Of a DNA stretch of 64,000 nucleotides, positions 1 to 13,459 are shown in pieces. Where the stretch lies: NCBI GenBank assembly GCA_010093485.1, contig MU001497.1, positions 672,513 through 736,512 on the forward strand. The letters run 5' to 3'. The notes below the pieces were generated by a model. That model ran no database searches. It worked only from the letters and a program-made list of their open reading frames with translations, and was not told the origin of the DNA. The first letter of the stretch is position 1. Every line of letters starts with the position of its first letter. Origin of the DNA: Karstenula rhodostoma CBS 690.94 (Eukaryota; Ascomycota; Dothideomycetes; Pleosporales; Didymosphaeriaceae). Position numbers and translations under genes: made by a program.

Positions 1-1175
1 TACTATTATAACTATCTAGTAATAAGGAAATATCTAGAGGTACTATATAGTTCTATTAAATAGCTCTAAAGGATAATACTATTTATAATAAAAGAAAAAG
101 AAGGGCGCCTATAATATTAGACTTAATTAACTAAGTAGTAATCTATCTATATATATTATATAATATAGTAATACTATAATATTATAATATTATATAATAC
201 TAGTAGGGTAGTATACTTTTTATTTACTAATACCTAATATATAATTATAGAGCAGTCGCGAAATATTAAAAATATTATAAAATATTAATAATATTATAAT
301 TTAAAAAAGAATATAAAAAAGAAATTATTTACTAGTAATAAGTAACTTATAGTACTATATATAAAGGCTAGCTTTTATAAAAAAAAACTTATACTATATC
401 TCTATTAAAATAGCTAATAATAATAAGTAACTAATTCTTAGTAATAAATATAATATAGTATATACTAGTAGTAAGTCTATTAGTAATCTAGATATATCTA
501 ATTATATATATTATAAAATCTAATATATTATCTAGTAAATTAATCTCTATTAGTATAATAATTAATCTAGTATATAAATACTATAAATTATAGCTATAAA
601 CTATATAATTATAGAGTCTATTAGTAAGTTTCTTATATATATATATATATATAGTATTACTAATCTAGGGTTTACTAGAATTACCTCTATAGTAGTTAAC
701 TAGGAATAGGAACTTTACTAGTAAGTAGTAAGAGCTAATTATAATAGTTTTTAAAAATTAAGAAAAACTAGACTTTATAGTAAAGATAATTATAATTAAG
801 TTAAAATAATCTATATAATTAATAAATATAGAATAAATAGTAGTAACTATATAGAATATATAAGGAAGTAGTAAATAATATTAATAGTAATAATAGATAG
901 GTAATATTAATAGTAATAATAGATAGATAGTATTAATAATAATAATAATAGTAATAGAATAAGCTATAAGCTATAAGCTATAAACTATAGATAAAAGTTA
1001 AAGATATTAGTAAATATAAATAAAAAGAGTTAGTATTAAATAACTATTAGTTAGTATTATACTAATAATTAAAAAAGTATAAAAATATATAAAATAAGTA
1101 TTAAAGAAGAATAAAAAGCTCTCTTTTATTATAAATATACTATATAGTTCTATAGGCCTAGATTAGAATCTAGAC
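1..1175 (-). repeat. Dispersed repeat family R1, copy 1 (cut by window edge)
   Basis: This aligns almost base for base with 2778-3958, including an internal (TA)n run and an internal minisatellite of AATATTAATARTAATA-like units near 870-950. Its right end (TCTAGAC at 1175) coincides with that of copy 2. The tail side lies beyond the window start. The other copies carry a T run on the + strand at that side, so the element is drawn on the minus strand with a poly(A) tail. Both copies are heavily RIP-mutated and no coding capacity is recognisable. Confidence 0.8.
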
Positions 1176-2745
1176 CGGCTACTAATACTATAACTTAACT
1201 ATATTTTATATTTTATATTTTATTATTTTTATTAAGTCTTTTATAGCTCTTTATTCTAATAAGACTAATCCTATAAAGGTTATTTTAGAATAACTATTAT
1301 TTATTATATAAAACCTATTAAATCCCTTTTCTAATATTTTCTCTTAAGCTAAATATAATATAATTAATACTATATACTCTTTTACTATTATATATAGAGA
1401 ATTTAGATATAAAACCTATTTAATTTATAATAATATAAATATCTATTTAGTCTATTTCTATATTTCTAGGTTTATAGATATTAGATAAGATATTAGACTT
1501 TACCTTCTCTAATAATTCTATACCTAATTATAATAATAAAAGTAGTAGGGATAAATTTAGTAATAAAAACCTTTTTATAAAAAACTTTATAACTACTAAA
1601 GATTAAATATATTAGTAGAATTTCTTTATTTAGTAACCTTTAGATTCTATAAACCTAAACTATCTATAGGAATCTATACTTCTACCTAAAAAATTAAACT
1701 ATATATTAGTATTCTATTAGAAATTTAAAAATATTTAAATAAATATTTACTTTATTTATAATTACTAGTGATTTAACCTCTATATTATCTAGGGAGAGTA
1801 TAATAATTACTACTAGAATTAAATAAAAAATAATAGACTAGATTTTATTCTATTATATAAAAGTAGAAATAATATAAATTTAGGGCCTCTATTTTTATTA
1901 TTATTATCTCTTACTAATATAGAAGAATATTTATTTATTTAAGTCTAGATTACTATAGAGATATATATCTATAAGGGGGCTTAATATTATTATTATAACT
2001 ATATTTATAACTTTACTATTAATATAGTAATACTTTTTTCTTAACTTTTATAATTTCCTTAAAAGGTTAAAATTATTATCCTAAAGCCTATCTAGACTAA
2101 AGGGGATAACCTAGATTAGATTAATTACTAATTTAAAAAGGACTATTATATATACTATTTTATTATATAGTAGTAACTTCTATTTCTAGTTTTCTATTAT
2201 TCTAGTTACTAAAATATTATTATTAATTATAAAACTTTTATATTCCTTTTTATTAATAGTTTTATTAAATAATAACTAAAGATTTTTTATTTTAGTTCTA
2301 AAAACTTTAGTTCTAGTTAAATAACTAATATTATACTTAATATTTTCTTTAGCTAGTAGTTTTATCCTTTAAATATAAATAGTATATTATCTAGTACTAC
2401 TTTTATATAAAAAGAAGGTAAGAGTATATATAATAGTAATAAAGAGAGAAATACTAAGAATAATATATATAAGAATAAAAATAAGTCTCTAGAGGTTTTA
2501 ATTATATCTAATTTAAGTATAGTTATTTCTAAGTTTAAATTTTTTTAGAACTAAATTTATTTTTATACTAGCTATATTTACCTTTCTATAGGAGCTATTT
2601 ATCTAATACTAATTATTAAGTTTACTAGAAATATTTACTATTTAAGTCTTATATTCCCTTTACTATACCCTATTAGTATAGGTAATTATAATAAGTCTTA
2701 TCTATAAGAAATTAATTTTATTATTTATATATATTACCTTCTTTA
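1176..2745. other. AT-rich RIP relic, no recognised content
   Basis: This is the segment between R1 copies 1 and 2. It has the same RIP composition. I could not assign a transposon family on either strand. Confidence 0.6.
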
Positions 2746-3958
2746 TTTTTTTTTTTTTTTTTTTTTTAATATAAAGTTACTATTATAACTATCTAGTAAT
2801 AAAGAAATATCTAGAGGTACTATATAGTTCTATTAAATAGCTTTAAAGGATAATACTATTTATAATAAAAGAGAAAAAAGGGCGCCTATAATACTAGATT
2901 TAATTAATTAAGTATTAATTTACCTATATATATTATATAATATAGTAATACTATAATTCTATAATATTATATAATACTAATAGGGTAATATACTTCTTAT
3001 TTACTAATATCTAATATATAATTATAGAGAAGTTATAAAATATTAAGGATATTATAATTTAAAAAAAAATATAAAAAAGAGATTACCTATTAGTAGTAAG
3101 TAACTTATAGTATTATATATAAAGGCTAGTTTTTATAGAAAGAAATCTATACTATATCTTTATTAAAATAGCTAATAATAATAAATAACTAATTCTTAGT
3201 AATAAATATAATATAGTATATACTAGTAGTAAGTTTATTAGTAATCTAGATATATCTAATTATATATATTATAAAATCTAATATATTATCTAGTAAGTTA
3301 ACCTCTATTAATATAATAATTAATCTAGTATATAAATACTATAAGTTATAACTATAGACTATATAATTATAGAGTCTATTAGTAAGTTTCTTATATATAT
3401 ATATATATATATATATAGTATTACTAATCTAGGGTTTACTAGAATTACTTTTATAGTAGTTAACTAGGAATAGGGACTTTACTAGTAAATAGTAAGAGCT
3501 AATTATAATAATTCTTAAAGATTAAGAGGAGCTAGACTTTATAGTAAAAGTAATTATAATTAAATTAAAGTAACTTATATAGTTAATAAATATAAAGTAG
3601 ATAGTAATAGTTTTATAGAATATATAAAAAAGTAGTAGATAATATTAATAATAATAATAGGTAGATAATATTAATAATAATAATAGGCGGGTAATATTAA
3701 TAATAATAATAGATAGGTAGTATTAATAGTAATAGTAATAGTAATAGGGTAAACTATAAGCTATAAACTATAAATAAAAATTAAAAATATTAATAAGTAT
3801 AGATAAGGAGAATTAGTATTAAATAACTATTAGTTAGTATTATACTAATAATAAAAAAAGTATAAAAATATATAAAATAAATATTAAAAAAGAATAAAAA
3901 GCTCTCTTTTATTATAAGTATACTATATAGTTCTATAGACCTAGATTAGAATTTAGAC
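2746..3958 (-). repeat. Dispersed repeat family R1, copy 2 (full length)
   Basis: The copy starts on the + strand with a run of 22 T (2746-2767) followed by AATATAAAGTTACTATT and ends with TTTAGAC at 3958. Read on the minus strand it is a roughly 1.2-kb unit ending in a poly(A) tail, as expected for a product of target-primed reverse transcription (LINE or SINE-like). A minisatellite (about 3625-3740) and a (TA)n tract lie inside. No RT motif is seen, so it may be a non-autonomous element. Confidence 0.75.
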
Positions 3959-6204
3959 TAACCTTTTTTATTATAAAAATAAATATTTTACTTATTATTC
4001 TTAATTTTAATTTACTCTATTTAATATAATAATATAAAAGGTATCTATAATATAGGCTAGTTTTATAACTAGGCGAGATATTAATAGTTTTCTATTATAG
4101 ACTAAAAATATTTAGGCTACCTTTTTAAAGTCTAATTAAAAAGTATTACTAATTAACTCTATTATTTATATAGATACCTAGCTTTAGAGAATATAGTTAT
4201 ACTAGTAATAAAAAGATAAAAAGCTTAATATTATAATAAGTTATTATAACTTTAACTATCTAATATCTATCTAATACTTTTTAAATTAAGTAATTAAAAA
4301 GTTCTATTTTATTTATTACTTTTTTTACTATTAATAACTTTTAATATAATCTCCTCTAGTTTATACTATAATTTAAAGAATAGTAGGTAGTAATTTTAAA
4401 TATATAAAAAAGCCTTATTTAAAATTTTCTAAAAAAATATTTTTATATTATAGCTTATTATTTCTATATTTAATTTCCTATATTTAAAAAGTATATTCTT
4501 ATCCTTTTTTTTAATATTTAAGACTTTAAGAATTACTATAAATAGTAGGGGTATAGAAGTATCTATAATTATAGACTCTATTATATTAGTAATACTCTAG
4601 ATTTAGATCTAAAATTAAACCCTTTAGGTATAGAGGCTAATATTAAATATCTAGCCTAATACTAGTCTAATACTATTTTAGTAATCTATTCTAATTTAAT
4701 ATAATATAATAGTACTATTATTCTAATTAATACTATAATACTATTATTACTTTCTTTTATAAAAATAAAATTTAATAACTAAAAATTATTATTAATTCTT
4801 ATCTAGTATTATATATACTAATATACTTCTAGTTACTATTTTTAGAAAAATACTATTATAAAAGAGAAAATCTATAAGTTTAGAACTTTTTAGTTTATTT
4901 ATTTATACTCTACTTTTATTATTCCCCCTAGAAAGTAATATAGATACTTTAAATTTATTTATAATTATATATAACTTAATCCTTTCTATTCTATATTAGT
5001 ATTAGGCTAGAGAACTAATACTAATATTTAAGTCTATACTAGTATAACTAGTATAGCTTAGTATATTAATATATATATTTTAAAGACTAAAGAATATACT
5101 ATTTTCTATATAAACTTTATAGTATCTATTTTTTCTTATTTAAATAAAGATTATATTCTTACTTTATTTATATTTAAGCTTATAATAAAATAATTAGGGA
5201 AAGAGACTATTTAGTCTAAGAAGTTATATATATATTATTTAGTCTTCTACTTATATAGTCTATATAGGTTATAATAAGTATTAATTACTAGTCTAAAAAA
5301 ATATAATTTACTATATTTTTTTTTTACTAAGTCTAATAAATAAATAAGAAAGAGTTTAATTCTATTAATATTTTATTCTAGAGTAGAAAGTTAATATTCT
5401 AGAGATATAAGGAATACCTATCTATATTTAATAGTCTCTACTATAATAATTTTTTTCTATATTTTAATTATAAGAGTAAAATCCCCTCTAGATAATTTAA
5501 AACTAAACTATATATTCTATTCTATTATTTATAATACTCTTTTATATTCGATCTAGCCTATTTTTATTATATTAAACTTATACTTTATTATTTCTTCTAG
5601 TATATAGATAATATTTCCCCTTCTAAGTAAAAGGAATTACTTAAACTATTCTACTATATATTTTTAATAATTTATATTACTTTATATTATTTTTATATAT
5701 ACTATATTTTTATTTAAACTTTCTCTAATTACTAATAATAATACTAGTCTTAATTAGAATTATAGATTTAGTTAGCTATATTTTTCTATTTAATTCTACT
5801 AATATCTATAAACTATAATATACTATTATAGTAATAATAATAATACTTATAGTAGTTACTAATATTAAGATATATATATATTTAGCCTATATACCTTATA
5901 ATAAAAAAATACTATATACTCTATTAGATATTATTACTATTTATAAGAAAAAAAAGAATTATATACTATTATTTATATATATTACTAGCCTTAATATAAT
6001 ATCTATCCTTAAAGTTAGTAATATACTTAATAATAATAAGGTATAAAATTTATCTAGTATTTATTTCTTTTATTTATACTTCTATTTATTTTATATTTTA
6101 TATATATATACTACCTAAATAAATATACCTTTTTACTATTATACTATAAAATAATTACTATAAAATAAACTACTTTCTTTTACTACTAGTATATCTAGAA
6201 GATT

Positions 6205-6440
6205 TTTAATATTCCTAAATTTATTATATTAGATTAAGAACTATAGTTTACTTTTAATTTTACTAGTAAACTATATTATTTTATAGGTATATAATAGAAA
6301 CTTATATCTATAGGTTATATCTAAATAAATAATTAAACTAAGATATATAATAAGTATATTAATTAGTATTTTTACCTATTTATTAATAAATTTTAGAATA
6401 ATTAGTTAAATCTACTCCCTTTAATAAACTAGATATAAGC
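6205..6440 (+). pseudogene. Ty3/gypsy integrase core relic
   Basis: A single + frame still spells the conserved block around the second catalytic Asp of gypsy integrases: IPKFIIxD then QFTxxFTxxL, followed at the right spacing by a degenerate HPQTDGQT-like segment and an asparagine/leucine-rich LLPL segment. The stops in the frame are at positions where Arg (CGA) or Gln/Trp codons would become TAA or TAG by C-to-T or G-to-A changes. It lies outside the complete chromovirus and therefore marks a second, older or fragmented gypsy insertion. No matching RT or LTRs were found. Confidence 0.55.
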
Positions 6441-9400
6441 CTCTTTATCTAATAAATTTACTAGTTTCTCTTTATATAAAATTAAATTTAGTTATAAAAT
6501 TAAAGTTTTTTAGAACTAAAAGAATAAAATTAGGTTACCTAAAAACTTCCCTAATAATATTAACTTTAAGTAAACCTATAAGTTTATTACTATTTATTTT
6601 AAAACTATTACTTAGATTTATAACTAGATCTATTAGAATCTTATTATAGTATAAGACTTAATAGTAAAATAAACTAATAAATACTACTAACTATTTAATT
6701 TTATTATTAGTAATTTTATTTATATTATTTTAAAAGGCTTTTTAATATTATATCTCTCTATTAAATTTAATAAATAAATATATAGTCTATACTATATTAT
6801 AGGGATAAAAGGATTATTTTATAAGTTTAAATTACTATTATATATAAAAGTTTATTTAGTATTTTATATAGATTATTTTTAGAAAGTATCTAATAACCTA
6901 CTTTCTAGATAATACTAACTATAGGAATTATTAACTAAAGTTAATAATACTTTTAAGTAAGAGATATTATTTATTTATAATAGTTAACTAAACTAAAGAA
7001 AATTCTAGTACTAAGTAATATAATAAGGCTATAACTTAAATAATATATAATATCTAGTATTTAACTTTAGAAATACTTTAAAGCTAGTAGGTAACTTTTA
7101 TAATACTAATCCTTAGATAGCTAAGCCCCCTAAGTATCTAGATACTTAAAAGAAAGTTACTTTTAATAAAGTATTTTTAGATAGTAATCCTAAAAATAAT
7201 ATACCTATTAAGATAAGTAGTTAATAAAAAGTTATTTAAAAATAGGCTAGTTAATATAGTAGCTTAATTTAGATAGTTTATCTAATATTTATAAAGTATA
7301 CTTATTTTATATTTTTTAGTATTATAAAGGATTAAGCTTTATATATTAAATACTTTAAGTCTTTAACTATAAGTAAAAAATCTAAGATTTTAAACTAAAT
7401 CTTAATCTCTTTTTATAGAATTAAGGAATCCTATATAATATATATATAATAGTATATAACTAATTACTTAAAAAAATTCTAAATAAAGATATTTTTATAT
7501 AGGAAATTATAGAACCCTATATAATTATACTAAAGTAAAATACTCTAATCTAGTCTATAACTATATAAGTTTAATAGGAAATTTTTTAAGAATATAAAGA
7601 ATATTTTTTTTTATTTTTATTTTTTTTCTTTTTAGACTAATTTATTCTTTTCTTTCTTTTTATAAATATAGGTATTTTTATAGTTTTTAGAAACTATTAA
7701 AACCCTAGATCGCGCTTAAAAGGAGGTAGTATAAAGGTTAATTTAACTTAAAATTAAATCCCTTTATAGGATATTTATTTACTTTTAAGTTTAGACTTTA
7801 TCTAGTAGCCTATATATAGATTAGTTAGTAAATTTTAAATATTTAGTATATAAAAAGTCTCTCTTTAAAATCCTTTTTATTTTAGTATTTTAAGTTTAGT
7901 TTTAATTTATATAGTTTCTTTTATCTATTTAATTCTAAGAGTATTTATTCTATTTAACTATATTCTAGTTTTATACTATTAAGTTTCCTCTTTATAATAG
8001 CCTATTAAATCTACTATTTTTTTAATTTTATATTACTAGCTAATTTTTATACTATATATATATATATATTTTTTTTAAGACTTAGTCTTTAAATTTTTTA
8101 ACTATTATATTATTCTAACTAATCTTTAACCTTATATATTTTATTTTATTTTAATCTATTTATCTATTTTTTTTTAATTATTTACTACTTTTTCTAAAAG
8201 CCTTATCTAGTCTTTTATTTATCTACTTAATACTTTAATATTTACTAGTCTTTTTAGTAGGTTATAGTTATATTTAATAATCTATTACTTTTTTATTTTT
8301 TAAAATAAAGTAACTAAAGTTATTTACTAGTATTCTATATATTAGATAGTAATAATATAGAAATTTCTAATTTATAAATAACTTTTATCTCCCTTACTAA
8401 ACTTTATTAAAAGGCCTATACTTAATTCTAGAATATATAATTTTTTAAAATTTATTTTTTTTTTTTTTTTTTTAATTTAGTTTTAACTTTTTATTAATAC
8501 TTTTTAATCTTTTAGCTTTTTTACTCTAACCTTTTTTTAGTTCTTTTCTATTAAACTTTTTTTTTTCTTTTTAAAATTTTCTTTACTTATTTTTTTATTT
8601 TCTATTTTTTTCTAATATTTTTTTATTAACTCCCCCTTTTTTTTTTTTTATAATTACTATTAATTATACTATTAATAGAACTATTATTAGTACTATTAAA
8701 AATAGTATTAAAAAGTTTAGTAGTAGAGGTAATAATAACCTATTATACTATAGCTTTAGTAATAATTTAAAAACTAATCTCTATATCTACTACTTTAAGT
8801 TTACTAAAAAGTATATTATTAAATAATATAAATTATTTTAATTTTTTTTTTTTTTTATTTTTATTTTTATTTTTTTACTTTTCTCTAGTTTAAGTAAAAG
8901 CTTATTAAAAGATAAATTATAATTATTTCTATAATTTTATTTATTTTATTTATTAGTTTAGTATATAAAATATTACTCTTAGTTTTAGTCTTTATACTAT
9001 AAATATTTATAAAAATAATAGATTTATAAATATTATTATCTAGAATTTTATTATTAGTAATACTAAAATAGAGACTATTATTAAATTCTTTAATTCTAAA
9101 TATTAAGAATATTCTTTTTAAGTATAGTTATTATAATATTAATATTAATATAAATATCTAATATATTATTAATACTATTTACTTTATTTTTTTTTTTCTA
9201 ATTAACTATTATTATACTTATTACTAGAACTATTTAGATAGGGTTAAGTTTTATTTTAGAGGTAAGTATAGTATTTCTTATATTAGAGGTAAACTATTAA
9301 ACTAAAGTACCTATAATAAATATTAAATAAATATTAATTATATCTTCTATTCTTTTTATTATAAGTTTTAATTTTAATTCTATATTACCTCTACTTTATT

Positions 9401-9901
9401 AACCTTTTTCTAGAAAAACTAGCTAATTCTAGCTCTAGTTTTTTAGTTATTAATATTATTTTAGTTACTAATATTCTTTCTACTAGAATAATATATACTT
9501 AGGCTCTATTTATATAAATTTCTAAAACTATCTCTATTTTAAATATTCCTATTAGTAATAAATTCTTAGAACTCTATTTTATTATATTTTAAAACTATAA
9601 TTTTCTTTTCTTTAAAACTTTTACTAATCTAGTCTAATAGATTTCTAGAGGTTTATTTTATTTTTATTATAACTTAGCTTTATTTTTTTAGGGCTTTAGT
9701 TTTTTTATATAGGTTACTTTTTTTTTATATTTTAATTATAGTTTATATAAGGATTAGACTAGTAAATAGGTAAAATATATCTATACTTAAATATAAATTA
9801 AGTTAGAATTATATAGATTCTAGATAGGGGTTAGAATAGAAATAATTAAAGTATAGATTAGAATTAAAATAGAGGTAGTTAAAATATAGATTATAATTAG
9901 A

Positions 9902-10020
9902 TAGGGGTAGTTAAAATATAGATAGGGGTATAGTTAGTATATTTACCTAGATTACCTATATAATATAATAACTAAATTATTCTATTAATAGATATTATAT
10001 AATAAATAAATATAAATTAA
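9902..10020. repeat. Inverted partner of the sequence at about 23,163-23,275
   Basis: The reverse complement of 23,163-23,275 matches this stretch over about 110 bases with gaps and transition-type differences. Shared landmarks are GTAGTTAAAATATA, TTAGTATAT, CTATATAATATA and ATATTATATAATAAATAAA. It is probably two copies of one unidentified element. Coordinates are approximate. Confidence 0.5.
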
Positions 10021-11728
10021 AATTTTATTTTTATTACTTATAATTAATTTTAAATTTAATAATCTATATATATATTTATTATAATTATTTATTATAGTAA
10101 TAACTATTTTAAATACTATTATAGCTTTTAGTACTTTTATAATAGGGGGGTTATTTCTTCTTTTTAATTATTCTATATAATTTTCTATTTAAAAATATTT
10201 TTATTTTCTTTTTTTTTTACTTTTTTTCCCCTACCTACTTATACTAATAGCTTAGGTTTATATATATTACTTAGAAACTTATATAAATTTCTAAACTAAT
10301 TATTATTTTTATTAATTCTATTTCTAATTTTAGAGTTTAGATTATTATTTATTTTTTAAGTAATAGTATCCTTAAATATTAAAAGCTTTTAAATTATATT
10401 AGTAGTAAAATTATATTTTTAATCCCTAATTATATTTTTTACTAAATTAAAAATATACTTTACTCTAATTTTAGTAATTAGTATTACTAGAATATTTTTT
10501 ATAACCTAAGTAAGATAAAAATAGACTCTCTTATTAGATTTCTACTATTTAAAAAGATTAAAATCTTTACTCTATTTTATATAAAATAAATTAAAATAGA
10601 GTTTATTTTTTTAATAAATTATCCTTTATAGGTCTTCCTTTATATTATATAAAGTAGAACTAGAAAGCTAGAATAGATTATTTACTAATTACTATTATAG
10701 CTTATAAGATTATTTATTAGTCTAGTTTCTTTTAAAATATATTATTAAAACTAGAGTAATATCTCTTTATTCTAGAGAATTATAATAGTTAGAATATTTA
10801 AAAAACTCTTATTAATATATATATTTATTTTAAACCTTCTATATTTTATTCTATATAAATAGTTAGAATATTTATATAATAAAAGACTATAATAATATAC
10901 CTTATATATAATAAAATTCTAACTTAAATCTAGTATTATTATATAATTAAATAGGTATCTATATTTACTTTCTATTCTTATATAGTATTTTAATTATTTT
11001 ATTTAACCCCTTTTAGCTATAGTTATTATAATATTAGACTAAGTTATCCCTTTTATATTATTCTAATCCTTATCTAAGTTATTTATTATTTTATTAAAAA
11101 AGTTAAAAAGGTAGTTATATATAAACTAGATATATAAGATTTAAAACTACTAATTCTAGTTAAAAAAATATAGTTATATCCTTAAAATTCTTAAGTATCT
11201 TTATAATAAACTTAAAATAATACTACTTAGTTACTAATAACTAGAGTTATTTAAAATTATAGAAATCTACCTTAGAAACCTTACTACTTTCTAATCTAGA
11301 AATATTTAAGCTAGTCTTTTATATAATTTTAGTTTATAGTTATTTATTAATATAGTTCTAAAGGTAAATAGTATATATATATATATTATATATTAAATTC
11401 TATTAAGTTTTTATATTATATATAATAGAAAGGTATTTCTTTAACTCCTTATCCTTTTATATAAGGATAAAATATTTAAAATATTATAGTAAGTAATTAA
11501 TAGTAATATAGATAGTATAGAGTTATATTACCTTAATTAGTAATAAAAGATTATAATAAATAATTATAATAATATCTATTTATTTTATAGAAGAAGTTTA
11601 GTACTAATATTTATAATTTAATATTATTTATATAGCGTCTCTATAGGGTTTCTATAACCTCTATTTTATTTAAAGTAAAGAATTTAAAATACTAGATAAT
11701 ATTCTAAATAATAAGATTAATAATATAA

Positions 11729-12230
11729 TATTATAATTATAGTAGAACTAGACTAAAAGAAAGAAAAGAATTATATATAAAATATTAGTAATAGAAATAA
11801 AACTAATAAATATTTATATATAAGTTTATAGAATAGTTTATATTATAAGTTATATAACTATAATTCTACTAAAAGTATAAAATTCTAGAAATACTAAATC
11901 TTAGTAGAAGTAAAATAGATACTTCTATTAAGAAGGTAAAATCTATAAAAGTAAATTAGGGGATTCTAGAATAATAAAAATTAAAATAACTAATATATAA
12001 TCTAAAAGAATCTCTATATAGTTTTTATTTTTTATAATTAACTTTTATATTTAAATTAAAGTATTTTATCTATATTTAAATACTTAGTCTTCTCTTAATA
12101 TTATTATATTATATTCTATTATAATATAAAATTATTAACTAATTTAATATTTACCTTTATTATATTTTATTCCTTAAATAATCCTTAAGATATAAATCTA
12201 AATTAGATATATAGGAAACTTCTTATAATA
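11729..12230 (+). repeat. 5' LTR of chromovirus
   Basis: This 502-bp block matches 18502-19003 over its full length. The differences I checked are nearly all C/T or A/G. The canonical TG...CA ends appear as TA...TA, as RIP would leave them. No clear tRNA primer binding site follows at 12,231, presumably because it is mutated. Confidence 0.85.
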
Positions 12231-12439
12231 TTTTAATTACTTAAGGGTTTAAATTAATATAGTATTACTAAATATACCTACTAGCTTAAAGGGCTTTAGA
12301 GTAAGTACTACCTTAAGTCTAGCTAATAATCTAGTAACCCTTTTAGTAATATAAGTTAAGAAGATAGAATAATTTAAAATATAGTTAGTTATAATTATAG
12401 AATAAGTTTAAGCTCCTATAACTATAGTAATATATCTAC

Positions 12440-13230
12440 TAAAAGTTAATTTTAAAATTCTAGAACTCTATAATAGAGAAATAAAGACTAACTTTAAAAT
12501 ATTCTTAATAAATATAAAATTATATTATAGGTATAATTATAATATATTTAGAAATAACTAAGTAAAAATCTTAGCTACTATAATATATATAATAGGAAGA
12601 GTAGTAAAATAAATATATTTAATTATTAAAGACTTTCTAGTATATAAAATAGAATTAGAAAAATAAAATAAGAAAACTATAAAAATCTTTATATTCTAGA
12701 GAGAATTTAAGAAATAAATTAAAATTATATTTAGTAAGATAAATAAAGAATAATAGACTAAATAACTTATTTAATATATTAAATAAATAAAATTAATTAA
12801 TAAATACTCTACTATATTCTAATAGCTCTAGACTAAAATTAATTAAAATAATATTCTACTATAGGCAGTCTACTATAATAGCTTAAAAGAACTAGTTAAA
12901 AATAAATTACTCTATTATAAAAAGTCTAATAGTCTAGAAACCTTAATTAAACTAGTAATATAAATTAACTATTAATTATATAAATAATAACTAGAGAAGA
13001 AAAAATCTATTAAACTAGTATTTAGTCTAAAAGTTAATATATAAAAGCTATATTATAAATAAAGGGATTATAATAAAGATATAATTATAGAAAATAAAAT
13101 CTATAAAAAAAAATAAACCTTATAATAAAAAAAGTAAAATAATATTTAATAATAATATTTTAAAAATAGGGCTTATCTAAATTATAAAAAAAAAGGATAC
13201 TTTAAGATTAAATATTTTTTTAGAAACTTC
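12440..13230 (+). pseudogene. gag relic with mutated CCHC zinc knuckle
   Basis: Capsid-like gag phrasing is readable in a + frame from about 12,445 (a FKxFLxNIKLYxxYN-like segment, then a KILATI segment) through about 12,980. At 13,174-13,215 the spacing Y-x2-Y-x4-Y-x4-Y reproduces the CCHC zinc knuckle exactly, but every Cys or His codon is now TAT or TAC. TGC-to-TAT/TAC and CAC-to-TAC are precisely the changes RIP makes. Nothing functional remains. Confidence 0.75.
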
Positions 13231-13459
13231 TAGGGTAAGTAAGTCTAAATAATAAAAGTAACTATAATAATACTATAGTTTAGAACTTCTATACTACTAT
13301 AAGAGGATAATATAAAAAATAACTTTAATTTCTCTAAATTACTAAAGAAAGTCTAAGAAATAACTAATAAAAAAAATATTATAAATTAAATTCTATAAAA
13401 CCTATATTAAGTATATAAAAATAATAAATACTTTATATTAGTCTATAACTATAAAATTA

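Larger units (their letters stand above)
3959..11728. other. AT-rich transposon graveyard with mostly unassignable relics
   Basis: This is RIP-mutated DNA between R1 copy 2 and the chromovirus. One gypsy integrase relic (about 6205-6440, +) is readable and is listed separately. Around 8455-8890 the + strand is extremely T-rich with several T runs, so the minus strand would have read as a Glu/Lys-rich or poly(A)-like tract. A stretch at 9902-10020 has an inverted partner near 23.2 kb. The rest could not be assigned. Confidence 0.6.

Noticed and set aside
1150..1175. tRNA-like promoter at the end of R1, suggesting a SINE
   Set aside because: The minus strand reads GATTCTAATC near the end, vaguely like a T-arm, but RIP has altered it too much and the 1.2-kb length is unusual for a SINE.
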